A stretch of 47,844 nt of DNA from Oscillospiraceae bacterium (GTDB lineage Bacteria; Bacillota; Clostridia; Oscillospirales; CAG-382): positions 1-47,844 of the forward strand of contig SVSD01000012.1 in the NCBI GenBank assembly GCA_015064485.1. The letters are read 5' to 3'. Below are positions 1 to 7,800 of this stretch, in pieces (the first letter of the stretch is position 1; each line of letters starts with the position of its first letter). The translations under genes and the position numbers were made by a program. Under the pieces are notes generated by a model. The model was not told where the DNA came from and did no database searches. It saw only the letters and a list, made by a program, of their open reading frames with translations.

Positions 1-545
1 TCGGTATCTATCGGGATACTGTCTCCTGCGGAAACAGTTTTTCCGGCGGATACCACCACACTCTTATTCTCTTTTTTTGGTGCGGGGTTATCTGCGACTT
101 CACGGGCTATCTGCATAAAAAGCTTTTCGGCTTCTTTATTATTTTGCTCTCTGGAAACCTGAGAAGCTGCTACAAGAGAAAGATAGTTCGGATTATCCAC
201 TCGGTTGGGGGGAATATAGCTGCCCTGTCTTTTTCCTATTTTATAGGATTCCTCAAGCGCCAAATAGCTTTTTGCTACTTCTTCGTTATTAAGGCCGCTG
301 AAAAGTCTTTGTGCCTTCTGCGCCCCGACCTTTTCGGATACGAGGTTTATTGCGTTGTTTTTTATCAACGCGCCTTTATGCGCTTCTGATTTTGCCCCCG
401 AGAGCATTGTTGAAAACGAATTACCTTCGGCTAAACCGGAAGTCCCGCCGTTTTTGTTTTTCTTTTCGTAGGACGAATAATCCCAATCTAGACGATTAGA
501 AAGTTTGTTTGGTGTTTTTAAAGTTAACTGTCTTTGATTATACAT
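1..545 (-). CDS. Unrecognised protein, 5' part of gene, runs off the window
   Basis: An open frame of 181 codons begins at ATG 545-543 and is still open at base 1, so the C-terminus is missing. A strong AAGGAGG lies about 6 bases before the ATG, and two good promoters lie upstream. The protein begins MYNQRQLTLKTPNK. It is hydrophilic, rich in Asn, Lys, Ser and Glu, and has no signal peptide or membrane segment. Residues about 60-160 look helical (for example GAQKAQRLFSGLNNEE), and a Pro/Lys linker follows at about 158-165. I recognise no family. The gene is convergent with nothing and is separated from rpsU by two hairpins, so it is probably its own transcription unit. That it is a real gene is fairly sure from the start signals; its function is unknown. 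Confidence 0.75.
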   Translation of the reverse strand, partial: MYNQRQLTLKTPNKLSNRLDWDYSSYEKKNKNGGTSGLAEGNSFSTMLSGAKSEAHKGALIKNNAINLVSEKVGAQKAQRLFSGLNNEEVAKSYLALEESYKIGKRQGSYIPPNRVDNPNYLSLVAASQVSREQNNKEAEKLFMQIAREVADNPAPKKENKSVVVSAGKTVSAGDSIPIDT

Positions 546-560
546 TTATTTCCTCCTTTT

Positions 561-589
561 ATTATAATGTTATTTTGACAGGCTGTCAA
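561..589 (-). promoter_or_regulatory. Inner promoter of the leftmost gene
   Basis: On the minus strand, TTGACA (589-584), a 17-base spacer and TATAAT (566-561) match the sigma-A consensus exactly. The expected start of transcription falls inside the Shine-Dalgarno sequence, so this promoter would give an almost leaderless mRNA. It may be weak for translation, or may serve as a regulated or decoy site. Confidence 0.6.
575..589. promoter_or_regulatory. Perfect 15-bp palindrome, possible operator
   Basis: TTGACAG-C-CTGTCAA on the minus strand is a perfect 7-bp inverted repeat around one base. It covers the -35 box of the inner promoter and lies just downstream of the outer promoter, the classical place for a repressor site. 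The regulator is unknown. Confidence 0.45.
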
Positions 590-597
590 TTGCCTAT

Positions 598-626
598 ATT
601 ATACCAAACATTCGTTCTAAAATCAA
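598..626 (-). promoter_or_regulatory. Outer promoter of the leftmost gene (extended -10)
   Basis: On the minus strand, TTGATT (626-621), a 17-base spacer and TATAAT (603-598), preceded by TG as an extended -10 element. Transcription from it would start near 591 and give a leader of about 45 bases that includes the palindrome at 575-589. Confidence 0.65.
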
Positions 627-775
627 GAGAAAAATGTCGAACAAAGCAAATTTCGTATGAATACACAAACTTATGTTCTAATTTTCTCGCATTTCTGTTC
701 ATTTTTAGTCTTGACAAACAAAGTCGGACTGTAATAATTCCAAACCGTTCGCTTTGTCCTTGGTATAACAAAACA

Positions 776-792
776 GGAGCCTTATAGGCTCC
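776..792 (-). terminator. Hairpin, probable terminator
   Basis: GGAGCC-TATAA-GGCTCC forms a 6-bp GC-rich stem. On the minus strand TGTTTTGTT follows; on the plus strand CTTAATTATTTTTTATT follows, so it could act in both directions. It would back up the rpsU terminator. Confidence 0.5.
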
Positions 793-856
793 CTTAATTA
801 TTTTTTATTAACAAATCATCAAAAGCGTTCCTTGCAAGACATTGCAAAAACGAAAA

Positions 857-886
857 AAGACAGTTTGTGATTTCACAAACTGTCTT
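857..886 (-). terminator. Rho-independent terminator of rpsU
   Basis: A perfect 14-bp stem (AAGACAGTTTGTGA and its complement) with a 2-base loop on paper is followed on the minus strand by a T-rich tract (TTTTCGTTTTT). It lies 75 bases after the rpsU stop and probably ends the long minus-strand operon. Confidence 0.85.
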
Positions 887-960
887 GATATCGGCTATTA
901 TGATAGTCTATAACAATAAAATAAATTTAAATGCAAATAGACGCAGCCCGTACCGCATGC

Positions 961-1137
961 TTACTTATACTTACGCTTGCGGGCAGCCTCGGACTTTTTC
1001 TTGCGTTTTACGCTGGGTTTTTCGTAGTGTTCTCTCTTGCGGAGCTCTGTGAGTACACCGCTTCTTGCACACTGTCTCTTAAATCTGCGAAGTGCGCTGT
1101 CGAGATTTTCACCGTCTTTGAGTTTTACTTCTGCCAT
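961..1137 (-). CDS. rpsU: 30S ribosomal protein S21
   Basis: A 58-residue basic protein begins [19 protein letters not shown] and contains the conserved [17 protein letters not shown] and C-terminal Lys/Arg-rich segments of bS21. S21 binds the 30S subunit near the 3' end of 16S rRNA and helps translation initiation. Length is as usual for the family. The start has GGAGGGAGGG about 7 bases upstream. The gene has its own consensus promoter just past the leuS stop and a strong terminator after it. No terminator is visible between leuS and rpsU, so it can also be read from the upstream operon. The identification is secure. Confidence 0.97.
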   Translation of the reverse strand: MAEVKLKDGENLDSALRRFKRQCARSGVLTELRKREHYEKPSVKRKKKSEAARKRKYK

Positions 1138-1193
1138 TTTTTTCCCTCCCTCCGCATAGGCAAAGAGATAATTGTATTTTTGTGCTACACTGT

Positions 1194-1222
1194 ATTATAT
1201 AACAATATGTTTCTCTTGTCAA
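1194..1222 (-). promoter_or_regulatory. Consensus promoter of rpsU
   Basis: On the minus strand TTGACA (1222-1217), 17 bases, TATAAT (1199-1194). It lies between the leuS stop and rpsU and would give a leader of roughly 50 bases. Confidence 0.85.
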
Positions 1223-1246
1223 GTGTTTTTTTGGAATTTATGCAAT

Positions 1247-3649
1247 TTATTTCACAACTATGTTAATGAGTTTTCCGGGGACAAAAATTTCCTTTACAGT
1301 TGTTTTGCCCTCTAAGAACTTTGTAAAGTTTTCGTCGGCTCTTACAGCGGCAAATGCTGTATCCTTATCTACATCTGCGGGAAGCACGACTGTTCCTCTG
1401 AATTTACCGCAGATCTGAACACCGTATTCAACAACCGAATCAATAGTCTTTGCTTCGTCGTATTCAGGCCATTTTGCAAGCGAAAGGAAGCTGTCCTCGC
1501 CAAGCTCATGCCACATTTCTTCTGTGATATGGGGAGCAAAGGGGTTGAGAAGAGTTATGAATGTCTTAAGTTCGTCAACAGTAAGAGTTCCTGCGTCGTA
1601 GATCTCGTTGATAAGCGACATCATAGCGGCGATTGCTGTATTGAACTTCATATCTTCGATGTCTTTTGAAACCTTCTTTATTGTCTTATGGAAGGAGGAT
1701 TCGAGCTTTTCTGTTGCGCCTTCTCCCTTTGCGATATCCGCAAGACCTGCAACTCGCTCGATAAATCTCTTACAGCCTTTAACACTGCTGTCGCTCCAGG
1801 GAGCTGCAGAAGCATAATCGCCCATAAAGAGAATATATACTCTCAAAACATCTGCGCCGTTTTCTTCAACAACATCGTTAGGGTCAACAACATTGCCCTT
1901 GGATTTACTCATCTTATCACCGTCGGGACCAAGAATAAGACCTTGAGCTGTACGCTTTGCGTAAGGCTCGTCAACCGGCACTTCTCCGATGTCGTAAAGG
2001 AATCTGTGCCAGAAACGGGAATAGATCATATGGCGGGTAACATGCTCCATACCGCCGTTATACCAGTCAACGGGGAGCCAGTATTTAAGCTTGTCGGGAT
2101 CTGCAAAAACAGAATCGTTATGTGCGTCGATATAGCGCAGGAAATACCAGGAAGAGCCTGCCCACTGGGGCATTGTATCTGTTTCTCTCTTTGCGTCGCC
2201 TCCGCACTTGGGGCACTTGCAGTTTACATAAGAATCTATCTTTGCAAGAGGACTTTCGCCGCCCTCGCCGGGTGCAAAGTTTTCCATATCGGGAAGACGG
2301 AGGGGAAGTTCTTCATAAGGAACGCCAACCATTCCGCAATGCGGACAATGAACGATCGGGATAGGTTCGCCCCAGTATCTCTGACGGTTGAACGCCCAGT
2401 CTTTCATCTTGTACTGTACGCCCTTTTCACCGATACCCTTTTCGGAAAGGAAGGAAAGCATCTTTTCGATTGCTTCTTTCTTTGTTGCAATTCCGTTGAG
2501 GAAATCGGAATTTACCATTTCGCCGTCGCCTGTATACGCTTCTTCTTCGATATTGCCGCCCTTTATTACTTCGATGATATCAATTCCGAACTTCTTTGCA
2601 AAGTCGTAGTCTCTTTCATCGTGGGCAGGAACCGCCATAATGGCACCTGTGCCGTAGCCCATCATTACATAGTCGGAAATATAGATCGGAATTTCCTTGC
2701 CGTTTGCAGGGTTTATTGCCGCAATTCCGTCAATTCTCACACCTGTCTTATCTTTTACAAGCTGAGTTCTTTCAAATTCTGTCTTCTTGGCACATTCTGT
2801 CTTGTATGCTTCAAGCTCTTCTATGTTTTTAATTCTGTCGGCATATTTTTCGATGATGGGGTGTTCAGGAGCGATAACCATAAAGGTAACGCCGAACATT
2901 GTGTCGCATCTTGTTGTATAGATACGCAAACTTTCATCGCAGTTTGTAAGCGCAAAGTTTACAAAAGCACCTTCGCTTCTGCCGATCCAGTTTTCCTGCT
3001 GGAGCTTGACATTGGGAAGATAATCAACCTTTTCAAGGCCCTGCAAAAGCTTGTCGGCGTATTCTGTGATGCGCAAGTACCATACATCTTTGGATTTCTG
3101 GATGATATCGCTGTGGCAGATATCGCATTTTCCGCCCTGGGAGTCTTCGTTTGAAAGAACAACTTTACAATGAGGACAGTAATTTACAAGAGTGGTTGCA
3201 CGGAAAACAAGTCCCTTGTCAAACATCTTGCGGAAAATCCATTGTGTCCATTTATAATACTTTTCGTCTGTCGTATCGATAACTCTTGTCCAGTCGAAGG
3301 AAAAACCTACTCTCTTGAGCTGAGAGGTAAACTTTTCGATATTTTTGTCTGTTACCTGTCTTGGGTGGATACCCGTTTTGATGGCATAGTTTTCTGTGGG
3401 AAGACCGTATGCGTCAAAGCCCATCGGGAAAAGAACATTATAGCCTTCCATTCTTCTCTTTCTCGAAATTACTTCAAGGCCCGAATATGCCTTGATGTGT
3501 CCGACATGCATACCGGCACCGCTGGGGTAAGGAAATTCAACAAGACCGTAGAATTTAGGCTTTGTATAATCGTCGGAAGCATGAAAAATGCCTGCTTCTT
3601 CCCATTTTTCCTGCCATTTTTGCTCGATCTTTTTAAAATCGTGTTTCAT
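1247..3649 (-). CDS. leuS: Leucyl-tRNA synthetase
   Basis: This 800-residue class I enzyme attaches leucine to tRNA(Leu). The HIGH motif appears as HVGH near residue 48 and the KMSKS motif as KMSKSKGNV near residue 580. The CP1 editing domain is present, with TTRCDTMFG and GTGAIMAVPAHDERDYD. The zinc-type cysteines CPHC...CDIC are near residues 158-178. Length fits the short Firmicutes LeuRS (about 800 residues). In the editing motif the usual TTRPDT reads TTRCDT, a Pro-to-Cys change next to residues that help discriminate mischarged tRNA. The start follows AGGAG at a rather long spacing. It is the last but one gene of the minus-strand block, 30 bases after rsfS; no T-box leader is possible in that gap. 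Confidence 0.97.
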   Translation of the reverse strand: MKHDFKKIEQKWQEKWEEAGIFHASDDYTKPKFYGLVEFPYPSGAGMHVGHIKAYSGLEVISRKRRMEGYNVLFPMGFDAYGLPTENYAIKTGIHPRQVTDKNIEKFTSQLKRVGFSFDWTRVIDTTDEKYYKWTQWIFRKMFDKGLVFRATTLVNYCPHCKVVLSNEDSQGGKCDICHSDIIQKSKDVWYLRITEYADKLLQGLEKVDYLPNVKLQQENWIGRSEGAFVNFALTNCDESLRIYTTRCDTMFGVTFMVIAPEHPIIEKYADRIKNIEELEAYKTECAKKTEFERTQLVKDKTGVRIDGIAAINPANGKEIPIYISDYVMMGYGTGAIMAVPAHDERDYDFAKKFGIDIIEVIKGGNIEEEAYTGDGEMVNSDFLNGIATKKEAIEKMLSFLSEKGIGEKGVQYKMKDWAFNRQRYWGEPIPIVHCPHCGMVGVPYEELPLRLPDMENFAPGEGGESPLAKIDSYVNCKCPKCGGDAKRETDTMPQWAGSSWYFLRYIDAHNDSVFADPDKLKYWLPVDWYNGGMEHVTRHMIYSRFWHRFLYDIGEVPVDEPYAKRTAQGLILGPDGDKMSKSKGNVVDPNDVVEENGADVLRVYILFMGDYASAAPWSDSSVKGCKRFIERVAGLADIAKGEGATEKLESSFHKTIKKVSKDIEDMKFNTAIAAMMSLINEIYDAGTLTVDELKTFITLLNPFAPHITEEMWHELGEDSFLSLAKWPEYDEAKTIDSVVEYGVQICGKFRGTVVLPADVDKDTAFAAVRADENFTKFLEGKTTVKEIFVPGKLINIVVK

Positions 3650-3679
3650 AGCTTTTTTATTTCTCCTCTTTAAGATATA

Positions 3680-4129
3680 TTAGTTTTCTGTCATTTCAAA
3701 TTCGACGGGTGTGCCTTCTGCCCAAAGCTTTTCAAGCTTATAGAAATCTCTTGATTCTCTGCCGAAAATATGGACAAGAACGCTGTCAAAATCAACAAGC
3801 ACCCAAGTTCCGTCGCCTCTGCCCTCAACCCGTGAAGGCTTTATTCCCTCAAGGCCGATTTTATATTCAACTTCGTCGGCAAGGGCATTTACCTGAGTTC
3901 TTGAGTTACCGCCCGCGATAACGAAATAATCGGCGATAACGGTTTTTTTGTTTACATTGATTATCTTGATATCCTGCGCTTTTCTTTCATCGAGGATATG
4001 AGCTATCTTAAGGGCAAGTTCCTTGCCTGACTGAAGCTGAATTTCATCGGAAGCATTTGTGGGAAGAGTATCTATTGATTCTTCTGTTTCTACTTCTTCA
4101 AAAGCTTCGTTTTTTGTGTTTTCTTCCAT
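3680..4129 (-). CDS. rsfS: Ribosomal silencing factor RsfS
   Basis: RsfS (Iojap/YbeB family) binds protein L14 of the 50S subunit and blocks joining of the subunits under starvation. The family core runs from about residue 35 to 145, with the motifs ADYFVIAGG, VEGRGDGTWVLVDF and VHIFGRESRDFY. An acidic extension of about 33 residues precedes the core, longer than in most homologues. The ATG directly follows the stop of the LCP gene (TAAATG), which suggests translational coupling. The neighbourhood nadD-yqeK-LCP-rsfS-leuS is typical of Clostridia and supports the call. Confidence 0.94.
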   Translation of the reverse strand: MEENTKNEAFEEVETEESIDTLPTNASDEIQLQSGKELALKIAHILDERKAQDIKIINVNKKTVIADYFVIAGGNSRTQVNALADEVEYKIGLEGIKPSRVEGRGDGTWVLVDFDSVLVHIFGRESRDFYKLEKLWAEGTPVEFEMTEN

Positions 4130-6001
4130 TTAGTCTTCTTCCTTTCCGTTTTCCTCGGGCGAATCTTTCTCTTCTTCGTTTTCAGAAGGCTCTTTTGTTT
4201 TGCCGTCGGAGCTGTTTTCTTCTTTTACTTCTTCTTTAATTTCTTCTTTGATTTCTTTATCTTCGGGTTTGTCTTCCTTGGTTTCATCAGGAGTTTGTGT
4301 CGGCTCTTCGGATTCTTTTTCATCCTCATCGGCTTTTTCTTCCGGATTCTCTTCGTCCTTCACATCTTCGTCTCCGTTTTGTATATCCTTTTCGTCTTCG
4401 TTTTCTTTTTCGTCTGTATTTTCTTCTTCACCGTCGGAAGGTTCTTCTGTTTCGCCGTCAGGTTCTTTTGGTTCTTCTGTTTCTGACTCTGTTTCCGATT
4501 CGGTTTCAGTTTCAGTTTCGGTTTCTGTTTCGTTTTCGCCTTCAGATTCGGTTTCTCCGTCATTTTCATCGGGCTTTGAAGCAGGAGGGTGAATGAAGTT
4601 TATATGAGGCTGTTTGTCCTTTATATCCTCCATTGTCATCCCTTCGTACTGTGTATCCGAAAAATCTGTCACAAGCTCGACAACATTTACCGCATTTTCC
4701 TTCAGGTCATGAGAGAAAACATTGAAATGCTGATTTACGATCTTGAGATTTTCCGCCTTGTTAAGAGCATAATACATACCCTTATTATACGCCACACCCT
4801 GCATATTAAGCATTGTAATTTCCGACATATCAACGCTTAAAGCCGGTCTTACGAAAGCTAAAATGTTTTCGAGCGACATATCTGTATCAAGATTTTTATA
4901 AACGGCTTTTACTATTTCGTCAATTTTTGTGATAGACGAAAAACTGAGAAGCTTTTTGAAGAAGGAAGTCATAAATATTTTCTGAGCATCCATTCTTGCG
5001 ATATCCGCCTGAACATATCCTGCACGGAAACGGACAAAGCCCTCGGCGTCTTTGCCGTTAAGATGCTGCTGGCCGGCATCTATATGAATATAAAGGTCCT
5101 GAAGCGGATCTTCGTAATGCATCGGCTCCTGTACATAAACATCAACTCCGCCGATAGCATCCACAATCTGAACAAAAGCGTCGGTTGACACAATTGCATA
5201 ATAATCAAAATATATTCCGAAGGTTCTTGTTATTACATCCTGCAAAGCCTTGATACCCTTTTCGGTACAGATATCGTCAAGCTTCTTTTTGCCCGACATA
5301 TATGCTTTGAGCTCGTCGGGGGTTATATCAACAGAGGATTTGTTGCAAAGCTCTTGTATTTGTGCATCAGTCTTTCCCGACGCCGCTTTTTTAAGGCTTT
5401 GCACTTCCTTCTTTGTTTCTGTATATCCTCTTGCAAAAACCGCATTTATCTTCGATTTTACGCCTTTTGCATCTTCAACATAAGAATCTCTCGGAATCTG
5501 CACCGTTGCGGCTTTTTTATTTGCCGTATCAAAAGAAGCGCAGATGATAACATCGGTATTAAGGGCAACCTTATCTCTGCCAAGAACAAGAATGTTGTAA
5601 AACTTATCCTTGCGTGTAACGGTATCCTTGTTTTTGTTTCCGCCAATATCAAAAAGCAGGGAATTCCCCGATTTCAGCGCTTCATAAACTTCTTTTATAT
5701 CTTCTGCCGTTACCTTTGACGGTTCTTTACCCGCATAAAGTGCAACAAAAGCAAGCGCTTTTTCGGATATTGTATCGGGAGAAAGATTGTCTTCTCCGAT
5801 TTCAAGAAATTCTTCAAGTATTAATGCTTCTTCGCTTTTATGATCTACTCGGTCAGGATCTTTTATCAGCGCACATCCGACGAGAACTCCTGTTACAAGC
5901 AAAATAAGAGCTATAACAAAAAGTGATATTCTTACCCAGGGTTTTTTCTTCTTTTCTTCTTTCCAAGGCTTTTTGGAAAGGTTTTTACTGTTATTTTTCA
6001 T
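4130..6001 (-). CDS. LytR-CpsA-Psr (LCP) family cell-wall glycopolymer ligase with acidic tail
   Basis: LCP proteins transfer wall teichoic acids or other glycopolymers from lipid carriers to peptidoglycan outside the cell. Residues 1-24 are basic and cytoplasmic, and about 25-46 form one membrane helix. The LCP domain follows from about 140 to 390, with NILVLGRD, TVQIPRDSYV and the Arg/Asp cluster RFRAGYVQADIARMDAQK typical of the catalytic site. From about residue 475 to 623 comes a tail of Glu, Thr, Ser, Asp and Lys, including runs of alternating Glu and Thr; such a tail is not needed for the LCP fold and may act as a spacer or bind cations in the wall. The start has AGAGGA seven bases upstream. 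The exact glycopolymer is unknown, so no symbol is given. Confidence 0.9.
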   Translation of the reverse strand: MKNNSKNLSKKPWKEEKKKKPWVRISLFVIALILLVTGVLVGCALIKDPDRVDHKSEEALILEEFLEIGEDNLSPDTISEKALAFVALYAGKEPSKVTAEDIKEVYEALKSGNSLLFDIGGNKNKDTVTRKDKFYNILVLGRDKVALNTDVIICASFDTANKKAATVQIPRDSYVEDAKGVKSKINAVFARGYTETKKEVQSLKKAASGKTDAQIQELCNKSSVDITPDELKAYMSGKKKLDDICTEKGIKALQDVITRTFGIYFDYYAIVSTDAFVQIVDAIGGVDVYVQEPMHYEDPLQDLYIHIDAGQQHLNGKDAEGFVRFRAGYVQADIARMDAQKIFMTSFFKKLLSFSSITKIDEIVKAVYKNLDTDMSLENILAFVRPALSVDMSEITMLNMQGVAYNKGMYYALNKAENLKIVNQHFNVFSHDLKENAVNVVELVTDFSDTQYEGMTMEDIKDKQPHINFIHPPASKPDENDGETESEGENETETETETETESETESETEEPKEPDGETEEPSDGEEENTDEKENEDEKDIQNGDEDVKDEENPEEKADEDEKESEEPTQTPDETKEDKPEDKEIKEEIKEEVKEENSSDGKTKEPSENEEEKDSPEENGKEED

Positions 6002-6020
6002 AAAACCATCCTCTGAAAAA

Positions 6021-6545
6021 TCAAACCTGCATATTTATAAGCATATGGTTACAGCTTTCAGCGTATTTTTCAAGCTCCTTATAGGTGATAAAAAGAGTTG
6101 CGGTATTTTCGTTGGGGTGAACACCCAGAAGGATATCTTCCCTGTCCTTCAGTTCATCATCTATAATGAGAGAAACTATACCCTCTTTGTCGTTTATGAC
6201 AGAAAGCGGAGAAACAGCGCCTCTTGAAACACCTAAAGTTTCTTCAAGCTGTTCCTCTGTTGCAAAGCTTAAAGGCTTTGTTCCGAGCCATCTGCGAAGC
6301 GATTTTATATCAACATTCTTTTCTCCGGTTGTCACAACAAGAACGAATTTATCGCTGTTATGCTCCTTTAAAAAAAGGTTTTTAACAACCACACCGTTTT
6401 GGGGAAGGTCGAGTTTTTCCTCCTCTTTTGCCGCTTCTTCCATAGTATAAACTGCCTTATGTTCGTAAAGCTTATAGTTTATACCCAAAAAATCAAGTTT
6501 TTCCGTTACGATATTTCTTTTTTCGGTATTAGTCAATTTTATCAT
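6021..6545 (-). CDS. YbaK/PrdX-type aminoacyl-tRNA deacylase
   Basis: This protein of about 174 residues matches the YbaK/ProXp fold, which hydrolyses wrongly charged tRNA in trans (Ala-tRNA(Pro) for the PrdX/ProXp-ala group). Visible marks are KNLFLKE near residue 55, VDIKSLRRWLG, the GVSRGAVSPL loop, and LLGVHPNENTATLFI near the C-terminus, the GxxPxxN region of the family. The frame overlaps the end of nadD-yqeK. ATG 6545 touches its AAGGAAGG directly, which is too close. A TTG at 6536-6534 has the ideal 9-base spacing and may be the true start (171 residues). The substrate is not certain from sequence. Confidence 0.88.
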   Translation of the reverse strand: MIKLTNTEKRNIVTEKLDFLGINYKLYEHKAVYTMEEAAKEEEKLDLPQNGVVVKNLFLKEHNSDKFVLVVTTGEKNVDIKSLRRWLGTKPLSFATEEQLEETLGVSRGAVSPLSVINDKEGIVSLIIDDELKDREDILLGVHPNENTATLFITYKELEKYAESCNHMLINMQV

Positions 6546-7800
6546 CCTTCCTTAATTTTTTGTATAGATAATCTTTTGCGGCAAAAAGCGCAGGACAAAC
6601 CGCTCTTTTTTCGCTTTGAAGATGTGAAAGCGTGCCTTCAAGAGAATCAAGGATAATTGTATCAAGCGCCGTTTTGAGTTCTTCTTCCGACGCCGCTTTT
6701 TCGCATAAAGCTTTGAACTTTTCACGAAGCAAAACACAGCTTTCATATTTTCGTGTCGGTTCGATAAAGTCGGCAAGATATATTATTTTTTCAAAAATAT
6801 CCATATCGGCTCCTGCCGTTGTATGGTTATATACCGCTCTGAAAACCCTTGGATTTACAAAAAAGTTTTCAAGAGCAAAGTATGCTCCCGACCAGGAATG
6901 GTATACTGCTTTGTGAGAGAAATACTCCTCTTTTGCCATTCTTTTGTCAAGATACTCTTCATGCCACTTATCGTCTTTGTTTTTTGTGATATCGTGAAGA
7001 AGGGAAGCCGCTGAAATATCGGCAAGATACTCATATCCGCAGCCGTAAAGCGGCAAAAATTTTTCAGCCATAAGAATTGCTGTCTTTTCAACGGATATTA
7101 TATGCTCCAGTCTTTTTTCGTCCACAAACAAAGGCAGCTTTTCCCTTATCTCCGAGAGGACTTCTTGGCTTGTTATATCGCCTGTATCATCCCTTTTTCC
7201 GTAAAGGTCGTTTTTGATGATATACGAACGGATATCTTCCGTAAGATATTTATTCCTGCATTGCTCGTTGTCTCTTAGCTCCGTACTTGAAATATCGACA
7301 GGTATAAGAGGCAAGATTATATATTCGCAGGAATATTTTTCTTTGTAATATTCGCAAACCTTTATAATTCTATCTTTATCCTCTTGGCATCTTGCGGCAG
7401 TCACAATTATACATTTTTCAAAAAGCTTTTCGAAATCCTTCCATTTTTCGAAGTAAAAGAGCATATCGCTTCCGATGTACATATATATCTTTTCAGACCC
7501 GTACAGACATAAAAGCTCATCTACCGTATCTATCGAATAGCTTTTTCCCTTTCTCGAAAGCTCAAGTGCCGAGATTTTGGTGTTTTCAAAAATTCCCGAG
7601 AAGGCAAGTCTTGCCATATTATATCTGTGGCAAGGAATATCTCCGACGGAAATTTCCTTGTGAGGAGGAATATTTGAGGGCATAACCCATACTACATCGG
7701 GCTTTATTTCGCCGCAAAAACATTCAAAGGCCTTTATGTGTCCGATATGGGGAGGATTGAAGGTTCCTCCGTAGAGGGCCACTTTGATAGGTTTTTCCAT
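6529..7800 (-). CDS. nadD: Fusion of nicotinate-nucleotide adenylyltransferase (NadD) and YqeK-type HD hydrolase
   Basis: Residues 1-200 are NadD, which makes deamido-NAD from nicotinate mononucleotide and ATP. They show the nucleotidyltransferase motif GGTFNPPHIGH and the C-terminal SSTELR (ISxxxxR). Residues about 215-420 form an HD domain with SLLHDITK and HKAVYHSWSGAYFA; this matches YqeK, a family shown to hydrolyse Ap4A symmetrically. In many Firmicutes the two are adjacent separate genes; here they are one 423-residue reading frame without any break. The ATG overlaps the stop of yhbY (TAATG). The fusion could link NAD synthesis with removal of dinucleoside polyphosphates, but that is inference. 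Confidence 0.93.
   Translation of the reverse strand: MEKPIKVALYGGTFNPPHIGHIKAFECFCGEIKPDVVWVMPSNIPPHKEISVGDIPCHRYNMARLAFSGIFENTKISALELSRKGKSYSIDTVDELLCLYGSEKIYMYIGSDMLFYFEKWKDFEKLFEKCIIVTAARCQEDKDRIIKVCEYYKEKYSCEYIILPLIPVDISSTELRDNEQCRNKYLTEDIRSYIIKNDLYGKRDDTGDITSQEVLSEIREKLPLFVDEKRLEHIISVEKTAILMAEKFLPLYGCGYEYLADISAASLLHDITKNKDDKWHEEYLDKRMAKEEYFSHKAVYHSWSGAYFALENFFVNPRVFRAVYNHTTAGADMDIFEKIIYLADFIEPTRKYESCVLLREKFKALCEKAASEEELKTALDTIILDSLEGTLSHLQSEKRAVCPALFAAKDYLYKKLRKDDKID

Larger units (their letters stand above)
546..960. other. Intergenic region between rpsU and the first gene
   Basis: These 415 bases hold no convincing gene. From right to left (minus strand) they contain the rpsU terminator (857-886), a second hairpin (776-792), an A/T-rich stretch without a recognisable RNA family, and the two promoters and palindrome in front of the leftmost gene (561-626). 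The short open frames here have no ribosome binding site. Confidence 0.7.

Noticed and set aside
586-771. A 61-codon minus-strand frame before the leftmost gene
   Set aside because: It covers the promoters of that gene and has no Shine-Dalgarno sequence.
1688-3154. A 488-codon open frame on the plus strand
   Set aside because: It lies wholly opposite leuS, has no ribosome binding site and no family pattern; leuS is certain.
3650-3679. T-box leader of leuS
   Set aside because: Only 30 bases separate leuS from rsfS, far too short for a T-box.
4200-4592. Ser/Phe-rich frames on the plus strand
   Set aside because: They are the complement of the Glu/Ser/Thr repeats in the LCP tail.
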